Of a stretch of 64,000 nt of DNA, positions 26,656 to 35,385 are shown in pieces. The notes under the pieces are model-generated. The model had not been told where the DNA came from. It did not search any database and worked only from the letters and a program-made list of their open reading frames with translations. The translations under genes were made by a program, and so were the position numbers. The stretch's first letter is position 1; the number at the start of each line of letters is the position of its first letter. This DNA comes from CAZCPB01 sp044223975 (GTDB taxonomy: Bacteria > Planctomycetota > Phycisphaerae > Phycisphaerales > UBA1924), in contig JBGALI010000014.1 of NCBI GenBank assembly GCA_044223975.1, positions 1 to 64,000 of the forward strand. Direction: 5' to 3'.

Positions 26656-27870
26656 TCACGGTGCCGTACGAACGCGTCCGCCGCAGATGACAAGGTCGAC
26701 CGGGTTGCCGCCGAGCTCGTATACCAATCGGCGCTCGTCGGTGTGGCCCAGCAGGATGAGGTCGGCACGCTGGCCGGGCGCGATCGTGCCGCGATCGGTG
26801 AGGCCGAGCAGGTCCGCCGCGCTGACCGTGCACGCGGCGATCGCCTCTTCGGGCGTGACCCCGCAGAAGCGACACGCCAGCGCTGCGGCCAGGGGCACGG
26901 AAACGGTCGGGGCCGAGCCCGGGTTGCAGTTGGTGGCGATCGCGAGGTGGCCGCCCGAGTCGATGAACGATCGAACGTTGGCGTATCGGCCGTCCGTGTG
27001 CAGGCCGCACACGGGGAGGATGACACCGCAGGCGTCGGAGCGTGCCAGGGCGGCCAGGTCGGCGGGCGTCGAAGCCTCCAGATGATCCACGCTCCGGGCT
27101 CCCAGCCGGATGGCCTCGCCCACCATGCCCAGGCAGTTGAACTGATCGGCATGAACGCGAACAGGGTGGCCGCGCGAGCGTGCGGCCTCGAAGAGCCGCA
27201 CCGTGTCCGCCCGTGACCAAGCGCCGTTCTCGCAGTAGGCGTCGACGGTGATGCCGGGGAACTCCTCGGAGACGGCCGAGAGCGTTTCGTTGATCGTGCG
27301 GTCGACGAAGTCCGGTTGGTCGCGGTCGATCGCGTGACCGAGAAGGGCCGTTGACACGACTGTCCCGGGCCACGTTGCCGCGGCATCACGCACGGCACGG
27401 AGCATCTTGATCTCGTCCCGCGTGGTCAGGCCGTACCCGGATTTCACTTCGACGGTGGTCGTGCCGAGGCGGAGCATGGCGTCGAGGCGAGCACGGAGAT
27501 TCGACGCAAGCTCCTCCTGGGTTGCCGCGCGGACCGCGCGGACGGTCGCCATGATCCCGCCGCCGGAGGCGAGGATGTCAAGGTATTTCTCGCCGCCGAG
27601 CAGGCGTTCCCACTCGCCGATGCGCTCGCCCGCCCAACAGGCGTGGGTGTGGCAGTCGACGAAGCCGGGCATGAGCACGCGTCCGGCGGCGTCGATCTCG
27701 GTGTCGGGGGAGCGAAGGAGAGAAAGGGAGGGCGCGACGGCGGCGATGGCCGGGCCCTCGATGAGGACGTCGGCGCGGGGGACCACGCCGAGGTCACGGA
27801 GCCCGGGGCCGCGGCGGGGGTGCGGGCCGGCGAACGTGAGCGCGCGGGCGTTGCGGATGAGGAAGCTCAC
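26656..27870 (-). CDS. hutI: Imidazolonepropionase HutI
   Basis: Hydrolyses 4-imidazolone-5-propionate to N-formimino-L-glutamate in histidine breakdown. Predicted 404 residues from a GTG whose last bases overlap the hutG stop (GTGA). Amidohydrolase features are visible: the metal site FVDCHTHACWAGER near 68, GGEKYLDILASGGGI, KSGYGLT, DAYCENGAWS, the His of VRVHADQFN, DHLEAS and the C-terminal VICGGRVR strand. Length and domain order match the family. The next gene upstream (hutG) supplies the following step. No hutH or hutU is in the window, so the full pathway cannot be confirmed here. Confidence 0.94.
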   Translation of the reverse strand: MSFLIRNARALTFAGPHPRRGPGLRDLGVVPRADVLIEGPAIAAVAPSLSLLRSPDTEIDAAGRVLMPGFVDCHTHACWAGERIGEWERLLGGEKYLDILASGGGIMATVRAVRAATQEELASNLRARLDAMLRLGTTTVEVKSGYGLTTRDEIKMLRAVRDAAATWPGTVVSTALLGHAIDRDQPDFVDRTINETLSAVSEEFPGITVDAYCENGAWSRADTVRLFEAARSRGHPVRVHADQFNCLGMVGEAIRLGARSVDHLEASTPADLAALARSDACGVILPVCGLHTDGRYANVRSFIDSGGHLAIATNCNPGSAPTVSVPLAAALACRFCGVTPEEAIAACTVSAADLLGLTDRGTIAPGQRADLILLGHTDERRLVYELGGNPVDLVICGGRVRTAP

Positions 27871-28775
27871 GCGCCCTGGTCCTTTGCGCGTTCGGCATAG
27901 CCGTGAAGAAACTCAAGAAACGTTCGCGCCGCGACGCGGGCCGTGCGCTGATCCTGATCGTGCGCCGGGTTGAGTTCCATGACGTCAAACGCGCGGACGA
28001 GGCCGCTGCGCCCGGCGCCCCGCGCGTAGCGGAATGCCTCCCACGACCACCAGCCGCCCGGGTTCGGCGCGCTCACGCCCGGCGCAAACGCGGCGTCGAT
28101 AACGTCCAGGTCGATGCTCAGAGCGCACGCTTCAGTCGAAAACTCATCGTCCGGGTCCCACGCCGGCTGATCGATCTTGCCGCCGTGCGCCGCGAACCAT
28201 TCCGAATGCTCGCAGCTGTTCACGAGGTCCACCAGCCCGTGTACCCCCAGCCGCTGCACGCCGCACTGCTCGACCAGCGCCCGGAACGGCATCCCCGAGC
28301 CCGGCTGGGCCCGCACGTCGAGGTGTGCATCGCAATAGATGATCATCTTGATCGCAAAGCGCTGAACCACCGGGCGCATGAACGCGAACGTCAGATCGTG
28401 CCCGCCGCCGATGCCGACGGGGAACAAGCCCAGGTCGAGCACCGCGCTCACCGCTTCCGTCACGCGTCGGTGCGTTTCGTGCAACGACGCCTCGCCGTCT
28501 CCCTCGGCGGGCACGATATCCCCGGCGTCGAAGACCTTCGGCCATTCCCAGCCGTGCGGGTCGGCAACCCCGTACCGCGCGAGCGCCTCGCGGAACGCCC
28601 GCGGCCCGTTCTTAGCGCCCGGCCGTCCGCCGTTGAGCTTCACGCCAAGGTCATCCGCCAAGCCGAGGATCGCGACCGAGCAGCCCTCGGGCGAGCCGGT
28701 GCCAACGAGGCTGGCGAAGCGCGACGGCGCGATCGGCGCGGGCCAGACCGCCGGACAGGTATGAGGGATCTTCAC
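27867..28775 (-). CDS. hutG: Arginase/formimidoylglutamase family protein (probable HutG)
   Basis: Predicted 302 residues of the ureohydrolase fold. The start chosen is the GTG at 28775; the open frame runs back to 29018, but those extra residues are Ser/Cys/Arg-rich and lie over the universal stress gene. Binuclear manganese ligands are visible: His in GIGGGHDLTF, DAHLDVR, and SIDLDVIDAAFAPGVSAPNPGG. The coupling to hutI strongly favours hydrolysis of N-formimidoyl-glutamate to glutamate and formamide over an arginase or agmatinase role. The order hutG-hutI, with overlap of 4 bases, indicates translational coupling. Confidence 0.88.
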   Translation of the reverse strand: MKIPHTCPAVWPAPIAPSRFASLVGTGSPEGCSVAILGLADDLGVKLNGGRPGAKNGPRAFREALARYGVADPHGWEWPKVFDAGDIVPAEGDGEASLHETHRRVTEAVSAVLDLGLFPVGIGGGHDLTFAFMRPVVQRFAIKMIIYCDAHLDVRAQPGSGMPFRALVEQCGVQRLGVHGLVDLVNSCEHSEWFAAHGGKIDQPAWDPDDEFSTEACALSIDLDVIDAAFAPGVSAPNPGGWWSWEAFRYARGAGRSGLVRAFDVMELNPAHDQDQRTARVAARTFLEFLHGYAERAKDQGA

Positions 28776-28824
28776 TCCCGCAATATACGTCGGCGGGGGC
28801 GCGGCGTGGGGCTGGCTCGTGCGG

Positions 28825-29307
28825 TCACTTCCGGGGCAGTTCCCGCACCGGCACCAGCAGCACCGGGCACGGCGCCATCTCGAGCACCGACTTGCCGACC
28901 GAGCCGTACACCAGCCGCTTGAGCATCCCGTCGGCGTGCGTGCCCATGACAATGACGTCGATCGAGTTCTGCTCGGCGTAGCGCACGAGCTCATCGACGA
29001 CCCCGCCGATCGACGCATGCGTCCGGACGCGCGGCGCGATCGAGGGGAAGATCTCGGCGACGAACCGGCCGAGACCGGACCGGGCGTTGGCGAGCAGTTC
29101 CTCCGCCGGCGGCCCGGGCAGGGGCATCGCCATGCCGATCCCGGGTTCGACCGAGGGCCCCGCCAGCATCAATTCGGTGTGCGGCACGATGTGAACCACG
29201 TGCACCTCGGACCCGAACGCCTCGGCGAGCGGCACCGCCCAGGCGCTGGCGCGGCGCGAGAGCTCGGAAAAGCCCGTCGGGAGCAGCAGGCGGTTGAACC
29301 TGGGCAC
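28825..29307 (-). CDS. Universal stress protein (UspA family)
   Basis: Predicted 160-residue single-domain protein starting at a GTG with an almost perfect ribosome binding site (GGAGGTG). The fold begins FNRLLLPTGFSELSRRASAWAVPLAEAF and ends with the ATP-binding signature GTHADGMLKRLVYGSVGKSVL followed by CPVLLVPV, so nucleotide binding is likely. The first strand has PTGFS where many members have PTDFS, so the usual Asp is replaced by Gly. It lies 49 bp upstream of hutG on the same strand and may head that operon. The physiological trigger cannot be read from the sequence. Confidence 0.88.
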   Translation of the reverse strand: MPRFNRLLLPTGFSELSRRASAWAVPLAEAFGSEVHVVHIVPHTELMLAGPSVEPGIGMAMPLPGPPAEELLANARSGLGRFVAEIFPSIAPRVRTHASIGGVVDELVRYAEQNSIDVIVMGTHADGMLKRLVYGSVGKSVLEMAPCPVLLVPVRELPRK

Positions 29308-29487
29308 GGGTCACCTCCGAGGTCCCGGGTAGTCGGCAACCCGGGAAAATGGCCCGGGCGCCGGACATGCTACGAGACCGGGGCGACCAGGGCAGGAAGG
29401 GGAGCCGCCGGGCCTCGATGGTGGCCCGTATGCTCAACTCACGGGAGCATTCTCCGGCCGAGGTTCGGTGATGCCAAGGAGACGACC

Positions 29488-30450
29488 ATGACGGGCAAGT
29501 TCTGGGTGTTGGTGGTGGCCTTGACGGCGGCGCTCTGGACGACGACCGCGAGCGCCCAGAACCCGATCCAGTGGAGCGGCAATGCGCGGCTGTCGATCGA
29601 GCGTGCCCGCGAGATGTCCCTGCCGCTGATGTTCTGGGTCGACCAGAGGGTGAATTGGAACGACGACGGGGACCTGCGCGATGCGCAGGAGGCGGCGTTC
29701 CGCGACCCCATCGTGGCGTGGATCGCCCAGCAGAGGTTTGTGCCGGTGAGGGTGTCGCGGAACAGCCGCGTGCTGGAGGAGTGCCGCGAACTCGGGCTCC
29801 CGACCGAGTTTGGGCTGTACGTCGCGCTGGTCACCCCCGAAGGGCAGGTGCTCGACCAGATCAATCCCGGCGATGTCGCCACCCCCGAGGCGCTGGCGGA
29901 GCGCCTTGCGGCCGCGTCGCGCAAATACCGAAACGAGCTGTACGACCAGCGGTACAAGGCGATCATCACGAACAAGGAGGCGCCCAAGGCCGAGGTCCGC
30001 ATGGCGGTCCAGGCCGTGTGGCGGCTGGGCATGTTCAGCGCGGCCCCCGACGTGGTCGCGTTGCTCGACCGGCCGGACCTGACCCAGACCGAGCGGTCGC
30101 GCCTGTACGGGATGATCGCGGCCATCGCGACCAAGCCATGCGTCGAGGCGCTTCTCTTCAGGGCGGCGAGCGGAGATCGGGAAGCGGCCAACGCGCTGGG
30201 TCGTGCCGAGCCGGGCGCGCTCGAGTGGCTCATCCCCGAGTTGCCGCGCGGCGACTCCGACGCGTTCACCCCGCGCCAGACGGCGGCGTACGTCGCCGTA
30301 GCGCAGCTCGCGAAAACCGGCGCGGTCCGGCCCGAGGCGTTCTGGAAGAACTCCAAGGTCGAGGACCGCACGCGCGAGATGGATCGGGTCCGCGCCCGGG
30401 CCCAGGCGGTGCTGGATTACTGGCAGGAAAACGCGGGGCGCTGGCGCTGA
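29488..30450 (+). CDS. Exported thioredoxin-like/HEAT-like protein
   Basis: Predicted 320 residues with a clear AAGGAG site and a signal peptide (FWVLVVALTAALWTTTASAQ). The N-terminal half resembles a thioredoxin-like fold of the kind found in secreted planctomycete proteins (LSIERAREMSLPLMFWVDQ, FVPVRVSRN, LVTPEGQVLDQINPG), but no CxxC is present, so it is not a redox enzyme of the usual type. The C-terminal half is helical with HEAT-like repeats (AVQAVWRLGMFSAAPDVVALLD). It is divergent from the universal stress gene and lies 52 bp before the polyphosphate kinase gene. Function unknown. Confidence 0.72.
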   Translation: MTGKFWVLVVALTAALWTTTASAQNPIQWSGNARLSIERAREMSLPLMFWVDQRVNWNDDGDLRDAQEAAFRDPIVAWIAQQRFVPVRVSRNSRVLEECRELGLPTEFGLYVALVTPEGQVLDQINPGDVATPEALAERLAAASRKYRNELYDQRYKAIITNKEAPKAEVRMAVQAVWRLGMFSAAPDVVALLDRPDLTQTERSRLYGMIAAIATKPCVEALLFRAASGDREAANALGRAEPGALEWLIPELPRGDSDAFTPRQTAAYVAVAQLAKTGAVRPEAFWKNSKVEDRTREMDRVRARAQAVLDYWQENAGRWR

Positions 30451-30502
30451 TCGCGAGAGAGAATCCGCGAGCCCGGCTCGACGGCCGAAGGGGAAAACCG
30501 CC

Positions 30503-31408
30503 GTGAACATGAGCCAGATCGTCAAGGCGGCACGGAAGCTCTCGTCCCCATACCGCGTGGATGACGGTGACGGGTTCCGCCTTTCGCGGATCGATCCCGG
30601 AGACACGGGGAAACTGGGCTCGGAGGACAAGCCGCGCGCCACCGAGGCCCTGCGCTCAGGAATCCAGGCGCTCGCGTCGCTGCAGGACATGCTCTACGCC
30701 CAGGACCGGTGGGCGGTCCTGCTGATCTTCCAGGCGATGGACGCGGCGGGCAAGGACGGCGCGATCAAGCACGTCATGTCGGGCGTGAACCCGCAGGGCT
30801 GCCAGGTGGCATCGTTCAAGGCCCCCTCCGACGAAGAGCTCGACCACGACTACCTTTGGCGGTGCGCCCGGCACCTGCCCGAGCGCGGGCGGATCGGCAT
30901 CTTCAACCGCTCGTACTACGAGGAGACCCTCGTCGTGCGCGTGCACCCCGAGCTGCTCGAGGCCCAGAAAATCCCGCCGCGCCTGATCGGCAAGGACGTC
31001 TGGGAGGATCGTTACCGCGACATCCGAAGTTACGAGCGCTACCTGACCGGCAACGGCATCGTGGTGCGGAAGTTCTTCCTGCACGTCTCTCGCGACGAGC
31101 AGAAGCGGAGGTTCCTCGAGCGCATCGAACGCCCGGAGAAGAACTGGAAGTTCTCGCCCACCGACGTGCGCGAACGCGCCCACTGGAAGGAGTACATGCG
31201 GGCGTACGAGGACATGATCAGCCGGACCTCCACGGAGGATTCCCCGTGGTACGTCGTGCCCGCCGACAACAAGTGGTTCACCCGCCTTGTCGTTGCGGCC
31301 GCGGTGATCGACGCACTGGCCTCGCTCGGGCTGCACTACCCCAAGGTTGGGAGATCCAAGCTGGCCGAGCTGGCCAAAGTGAAGCAGGTGCTGCTGGCGG
31401 AGAAGTGA
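30503..31408 (+). CDS. Polyphosphate:nucleotide phosphotransferase, PPK2 family
   Basis: Predicted 301 residues (an in-frame ATG two codons after the GTG is an equally likely start). PPK2 hallmarks are complete: Walker A FQAMDAAGKDGAIKHVMSGVNPQG, HDYLWRCARHLPERG, Walker B IGIFNRSYYEETLVVRVHPELL, the DIRSYERYLTGNG block, and the lid RFLERIERPEKNWKFSPTDVRERAHW. This family transfers phosphate between inorganic polyphosphate and AMP, ADP or GDP; which nucleotide is used cannot be told by eye, though one-domain proteins with this N-terminal region are often of the class that uses both AMP and ADP. Transcription should end at the hairpin at 31495-31521. Confidence 0.93.
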   Translation: MNMSQIVKAARKLSSPYRVDDGDGFRLSRIDPGDTGKLGSEDKPRATEALRSGIQALASLQDMLYAQDRWAVLLIFQAMDAAGKDGAIKHVMSGVNPQGCQVASFKAPSDEELDHDYLWRCARHLPERGRIGIFNRSYYEETLVVRVHPELLEAQKIPPRLIGKDVWEDRYRDIRSYERYLTGNGIVVRKFFLHVSRDEQKRRFLERIERPEKNWKFSPTDVRERAHWKEYMRAYEDMISRTSTEDSPWYVVPADNKWFTRLVVAAAVIDALASLGLHYPKVGRSKLAELAKVKQVLLAEK

Positions 31409-31494
31409 CCGTAACCGGCGCCCGCGATCAAGCCCGCGGTCCATGAGCCCGGGTATCGACCGGTGCCGGGGTTCCCTGCTTCCGGACGCCCACG

Positions 31495-31521
31495 AAAAAA
31501 CCTCGGTTTCCCGAGGTTTTT
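31495..31521. terminator. Bidirectional rho-independent terminator between PPK2 and tRNA-Lys
   Basis: A 6-bp stem CCTCGG/CCGAGG with a TTTC loop is flanked by six A residues on the left and five T residues on the right, so the A and T tracts also pair. It has a U-tract in both directions and sits between two convergent transcription units, the PPK2 gene and the tRNA gene. Confidence 0.85.
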
Positions 31522-31528
31522 CGCCCAA

Positions 31529-31601
<73 letters not shown>

Positions 31602-31753
31602 CTGCTGGGGAGTGTACGCCGGTCAGATGGGGGGTCCACTGGCCGCGAAGATCGGCATGCCGGCGCGCGGGCTGCCGGGGTTGGTCGAGCTGCGTGCCGG
31701 GGGCCCTGGCGCGGGGTGCGCTTCTTTGCGGCCGGACTCCCTCCCGTCGGGGT

Positions 31754-31782
31754 TTGACCGGGTAGGCTGGGGAGACTACCGT
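31754..31782 (+). promoter_or_regulatory. Candidate sigma70-type promoter upstream of rpmF
   Basis: TTGACC and TACCGT are separated by exactly 17 bp, about 106 bp before the rpmF start. The -35 box matches 5 of 6 positions; the -10 box is weak (3 of 6). It is the best match seen in the 286-bp space between tRNA-Lys and rpmF, which otherwise holds no gene. Confidence 0.4.
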
Positions 31783-31887
31783 CACCACCTGTCCGAGCCG
31801 CTTCGTCGGGGCGTTGTACGGTCCCGCGGAGCGGCGCTCGGCACGTGCGCGGCTTGTCGCGTCACTATTTTCGTTGGAGCGATCACG

Positions 31888-32088
31888 ATGCTTCCCGCAT
31901 TTCGACAGAGCTACGGACGCACCCGCCGCCGCCGGTCCCATCACGCCCTCGAGGCCAAGACGGTCACCGTCTGCCCCTTGAGCGGCATGCCCAAGCAGCA
32001 CCACAGGGCTTGCAAGGAATCCGGCTACGTTCGCCCGGGCCTCAAGATCCGCGTTCCCAAGCTCGGTATCGGCGTGGACAACGACTGA
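31888..32088 (+). CDS. rpmF: Ribosomal protein bL32 with both zinc knuckles degraded
   Basis: Predicted 66 residues, ATG with GGAG upstream. The Arg-rich N-terminal part and the RRRSHHALE helix match bL32, and the position directly before plsX is conserved in many bacteria. In zinc-containing L32 two CxxCG knuckles bind one ion. Here the first reads CPLSG and the second CKESG, so the second Cys of each pair is Ser and only two Cys remain. The protein is therefore likely a zinc-independent form. It begins the rpmF-plsX-fabH-fabD-fabG unit, which links ribosome and membrane lipid synthesis. Confidence 0.9.
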   Translation: MLPAFRQSYGRTRRRRSHHALEAKTVTVCPLSGMPKQHHRACKESGYVRPGLKIRVPKLGIGVDND

Positions 32089-32155
32089 ACGTAGGGGCGA
32101 ACGGGCCTCTCCGCGCGGCCCATGAAGCGGGGCGCGGCATTCGGGAGTTGGCGCG

Positions 32156-33202
32156 ATGCGCGTGGCCGTGGACGTCATGGGCGGCGATCACGCCCCGGAC
32201 GCGATTCTCAAAGGTTGTATCGGGGCCATCCCTCACCTGGCGCCCGAGGACGAACTCGTTCTCGTGGGGCGTCAGGAGATCATCCGCGAGGTGCTGGACG
32301 ACCGCGGGATCAAGGATCCTCGTCTGGTCATCGAGCACGCCTCCGAGGTGATCGAGATGGGCGAGTCGGCCGCCAAGAGCGTCCGGTCCAAGCCCGATTC
32401 CTCGATCGTGAAGATGGCCCTGCTCGGCTCTGAAAAGGCCGAGAAGCGGTGCGACGTCGTGCTGTCGGCCGGCAACACCGGCGCGTGCGTGTCGGCCGCG
32501 ATCATGCACATGCGGCGCCTCCGCGGGGTTCACCGGCCGGGCATCGCCGTGACGTTCCCGGCCTTTCACGGCCCGGTGATCCTGGTCGACGCGGGGGCCA
32601 ACCCCGACGCCAAGGCGACGCACCTCTGGCAGTACGCGGTGATGGCCGACGTCTTCGCGCGCCAGACGCTCAAGATCCCCCGTCCCCGCATCGCCCAGAT
32701 GAACATCGGCTCCGAAGAGGCCAAGGGCACGGGCGTCATCAAGGAAACCCGGGACCTGCTCAAGCAGACGCCGGGGATCAATTACGTCGGGTACATCGAA
32801 GGGCGCGACCTTTTCGACGGCGTGTGCGACGTGGTCGTCACCGACGGATTCGTCGGCAACACCCTGCTCAAGATGGCCGAGGGCATGGCCAAGAGCCTGT
32901 TCAACGCGATCGCCCACGAGCTGCTCGAGTCCGACCCGTCGTTCATCAACCAGCTCGAGCCGGTGATCAAGCGGATCTACGCCAAGAACGACTACCACGA
33001 GTACGGCGGGGCGCCCCTGTTGGGTGTGAACGGGTCGTTCTTCATCGCGCACGGATCGAGCGAGCCCCGTACTATTACCGCCGCGATCCGCAACTGCCGC
33101 GCGTACGTCAGCGCGGGGGTCAACGGCGCGATCGTCGCCCGCCTGAGCGAGATCAACGGTCTGATGGGATCGATGTTCGAGGCGGAGCGAGAGACGGCGT
33201 AG
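32156..33202 (+). CDS. plsX: Phosphate acyltransferase PlsX
   Basis: Converts acyl-ACP and phosphate to acyl-phosphate, the acyl donor for PlsY in phospholipid synthesis; a peripheral membrane enzyme. Predicted 348 residues, ATG with GGGAG upstream. Family blocks: MRVAVDVMGGDHAPD at the N-terminus, VLSAGNTGACVSAAIM near 102, LVDAGANPD, QYAVMADVFA, MNIGSEEAKGTGVIKETRDLL, and VVVTDGFVGNTLLKMAEG. Length is normal. It lies 67 bp after rpmF and 65 bp before fabH on the same strand. Confidence 0.97.
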   Translation: MRVAVDVMGGDHAPDAILKGCIGAIPHLAPEDELVLVGRQEIIREVLDDRGIKDPRLVIEHASEVIEMGESAAKSVRSKPDSSIVKMALLGSEKAEKRCDVVLSAGNTGACVSAAIMHMRRLRGVHRPGIAVTFPAFHGPVILVDAGANPDAKATHLWQYAVMADVFARQTLKIPRPRIAQMNIGSEEAKGTGVIKETRDLLKQTPGINYVGYIEGRDLFDGVCDVVVTDGFVGNTLLKMAEGMAKSLFNAIAHELLESDPSFINQLEPVIKRIYAKNDYHEYGGAPLLGVNGSFFIAHGSSEPRTITAAIRNCRAYVSAGVNGAIVARLSEINGLMGSMFEAERETA

Positions 33203-33267
33203 TTTTCTCCCCGGCGCGTGGCCCGGGAGCGGGCCGAGACGGCAAAGTGGCCTTCCGGGGATGATTC

Positions 33268-34293
33268 ATGTCCGCAGCGTCCGGTACTTCGCACCACAGG
33301 ATCGGCGTGCGGATCGCGGGCACGGGCTCGGCCCTCCCGTCCAAGCCCCTCAGCAACGCGGACCTCGAGAAGCTGATGGACACCACCGACGAGTGGATCG
33401 TCCAGCGGACGGGCATCCGGAACCGGATGATCATCGACAAGTCCAAGGGCGAGTGCACCAAGACGCTCAGCGTCAAGGCCCTGCAGAACGCCCTGGCCGA
33501 TGCTCGCCTGGGTCCGCGCGACCTTGATCTCATCATCATCGCGACCATGACCCCTGAGATGAGCTGCCCGCCCACGGCCTGCCTCGTCGCCAGCGAGCTG
33601 GGCGCGGGGTACGCCGGCGCGTTCGACATCAACGGCGCGTGCACCGGCTTCATCCACGCCGTCAACGTCGCCAACGCCCTGATCCTCACGGGCCCGTACC
33701 GCACCATCGGCGTCGTCGGCGCCGACACGCTCTCCAACTACATGGACTATTCCACCAACGGTCGCGGCACGGCGATCATCTTCGGCGACGCGGCGGGCGC
33801 CGCCATCCTCCGCGCCACCGACGACACCTCCAAGGGCGTGCTCGCCCAGGCCATGCACGCCGACGGCACGGGGTGGAAGGAGATCTACATCCCCGAGCAC
33901 GTCGGCCAGTTCGCCCCCGGCGCGACGCCCGACCCCGAGAAGATCCGGCGCGTGCAGATGAACGGCGCCTCGGTGTTCAAGTTCGCGGTGGGCACGTTCC
34001 CCAACCTGATCCAGGAGACGCTGGACAAGGTGAACCTCAAGGCCTCGGACATCGACATGTTCGTGTGCCACCAGTCCAACCAGCGGATCCTGCACGCCGC
34101 GCGGGACCGCTTCGGCCTGCCCGAGGACAAGCTGTACGTGAACATCGACCGCTGCGGCAACACCGTCGCGGCGTCGGTGCCGCTGTGCCTCGACGAGCTG
34201 CGGCGCAGCGGTCGCGTGCGCGAGGGGCACAAGGTCATGATGGTGGCGTTTGGCGCGGGGCTCACTTGGGGATCAAGCCTTTGGCAGCTCTGA
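33268..34293 (+). CDS. fabH: 3-oxoacyl-ACP synthase III FabH
   Basis: Starts fatty acid synthesis by condensing an acyl-CoA (usually acetyl-CoA) with malonyl-ACP. Predicted 341 residues. The catalytic triad is complete: Cys125 in NGACTGF, His268 in CHQSNQRI and Asn298 in CGNTVAA. Other family blocks are TTDEWIVQRTGIRNR, GRGTAIIFGDAAGA and GAGLTWGS. Two further in-frame or nearby ATG codons lie within 7 bp, but MSAASGT is the best family fit. The next gene, fabD, is separated by 150 bp that contain a perfect hairpin, so part of the transcription may stop or be processed there. Confidence 0.96.
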   Translation: MSAASGTSHHRIGVRIAGTGSALPSKPLSNADLEKLMDTTDEWIVQRTGIRNRMIIDKSKGECTKTLSVKALQNALADARLGPRDLDLIIIATMTPEMSCPPTACLVASELGAGYAGAFDINGACTGFIHAVNVANALILTGPYRTIGVVGADTLSNYMDYSTNGRGTAIIFGDAAGAAILRATDDTSKGVLAQAMHADGTGWKEIYIPEHVGQFAPGATPDPEKIRRVQMNGASVFKFAVGTFPNLIQETLDKVNLKASDIDMFVCHQSNQRILHAARDRFGLPEDKLYVNIDRCGNTVAASVPLCLDELRRSGRVREGHKVMMVAFGAGLTWGSSLWQL

Positions 34294-34314
34294 CCTGAGC
34301 TTCGGTGGTGCTGC

Positions 34315-34334
34315 GCACGAGAACGCTCTCGTGC
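34315..34334 (+). other. Perfect 8-bp hairpin between fabH and fabD
   Basis: GCACGAGA and TCTCGTGC form a perfect 8-bp stem around a 4-base ACGC loop, 22 bp after the fabH stop. There is no U-tract, so it is not a classical terminator. It could be an RNase processing or stability hairpin, or a leftover operator-like palindrome. Confidence 0.4.
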
Positions 34335-34443
34335 TGAGCAAATCCGCCACGCGGGTCGAGCATTGGGTGTGCGTGCCGCGGCCGGTCATCCGCGACCGCC
34401 CGGTGCTTCAATCGACGCGTTCCCGGCACCTATCATCCCGCGC

Positions 34444-35385
34444 ATGACCACACCTCCCCTCACCGTCCTCTGCCCCGGCCAGGGCGCCCAAGCCGTCACG
34501 ATGGGCAAGGCTTGGTTCGACGCCTCACCCGAATCCCGCGCCGTCTTCACGCAGGCCGACTCCATCCTCGGCACCCGCCTGGGCGCACCTCTCTCGCAAC
34601 TCTGCTTCGACGGCCCCGCCGACCGGCTCAACCGCACGGATGTAAGCCAGCCCGCGATCTTTGTCACGGGCGTCGCGTGCTGGCGGGGCTTGCTGGCCAA
34701 GTGGAGCTTCGGGAACGGCGAGGCGAATCTTGCCGCGGCCGCGGGGCTTTCGCTGGGCGAGTACACCGCCCTGCACCTGGCCGGTGCGATCGGGTTCGAG
34801 GAGGCTCTCGAACTCGTCACGCTCCGCGGGCGGGCGATGCAGGACGCGGCAGAGGCGTCACCCGGCGGAATGGTCGCGTTGATCGGCGCCGACGAGGCCC
34901 AGGCCCAGGCCGTCTGCGACAAGGCTCGCGCTTCCGATGTTCTCGTCTGCGCCAACTTCAACGCCCCCGGCCAGATTGTCCTGAGCGGCCACAAGGTCGC
35001 TTGCGATCGTGCCGCGCTCGTGGCCGCCGAGATGGGCCTTCGAGCCACGGCCCTGGTGGTCGCCGGCGCGTTCCACTCGCCTCTGATGGCCCCCGCGGCC
35101 GACCGCCTCGGGGCGCAGCTGGCCCGGACGGCCATTGCGGCGCCCCGGTGCACGGTCGTGGCTAACGTCACCGCGCTGCCGCACGACCCTTCCCCCGACT
35201 CCATCCGTCGCCGGCTTGTCGAGCAGCTCACCAGCCCGGTACGCTGGGCCCAGTCGTGCGCGTGGCTCGCGGCCAACGTCAAGGCCGAGATCCACGAGCT
35301 CGCCCCCGGCAAGACTCTCGCGGGCCTGATGCGCCGCATCGACAAGTCGATTAAGGTGAATACTCATGACGACCCGACGAACTGA
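34444..35385 (+). CDS. fabD: Malonyl-CoA:ACP acyltransferase FabD
   Basis: Loads malonyl groups onto acyl carrier protein. Predicted 313 residues from the ATG at 34444; the frame is open upstream but MTTPPLTVLCPGQGAQ is the typical start. The CPGQGAQ loop, catalytic Ser in GLSLGEYTALHLAGAI, the substrate-binding Arg in RGRAMQDA, and the His in VAGAFHSPLM are present. The nucleophile elbow reads GLSLG, where most FabD proteins have GHSLG; the His before the Ser is replaced by Leu. The end overlaps the next gene by 20 bp. Confidence 0.95.
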   Translation: MTTPPLTVLCPGQGAQAVTMGKAWFDASPESRAVFTQADSILGTRLGAPLSQLCFDGPADRLNRTDVSQPAIFVTGVACWRGLLAKWSFGNGEANLAAAAGLSLGEYTALHLAGAIGFEEALELVTLRGRAMQDAAEASPGGMVALIGADEAQAQAVCDKARASDVLVCANFNAPGQIVLSGHKVACDRAALVAAEMGLRATALVVAGAFHSPLMAPAADRLGAQLARTAIAAPRCTVVANVTALPHDPSPDSIRRRLVEQLTSPVRWAQSCAWLAANVKAEIHELAPGKTLAGLMRRIDKSIKVNTHDDPTN

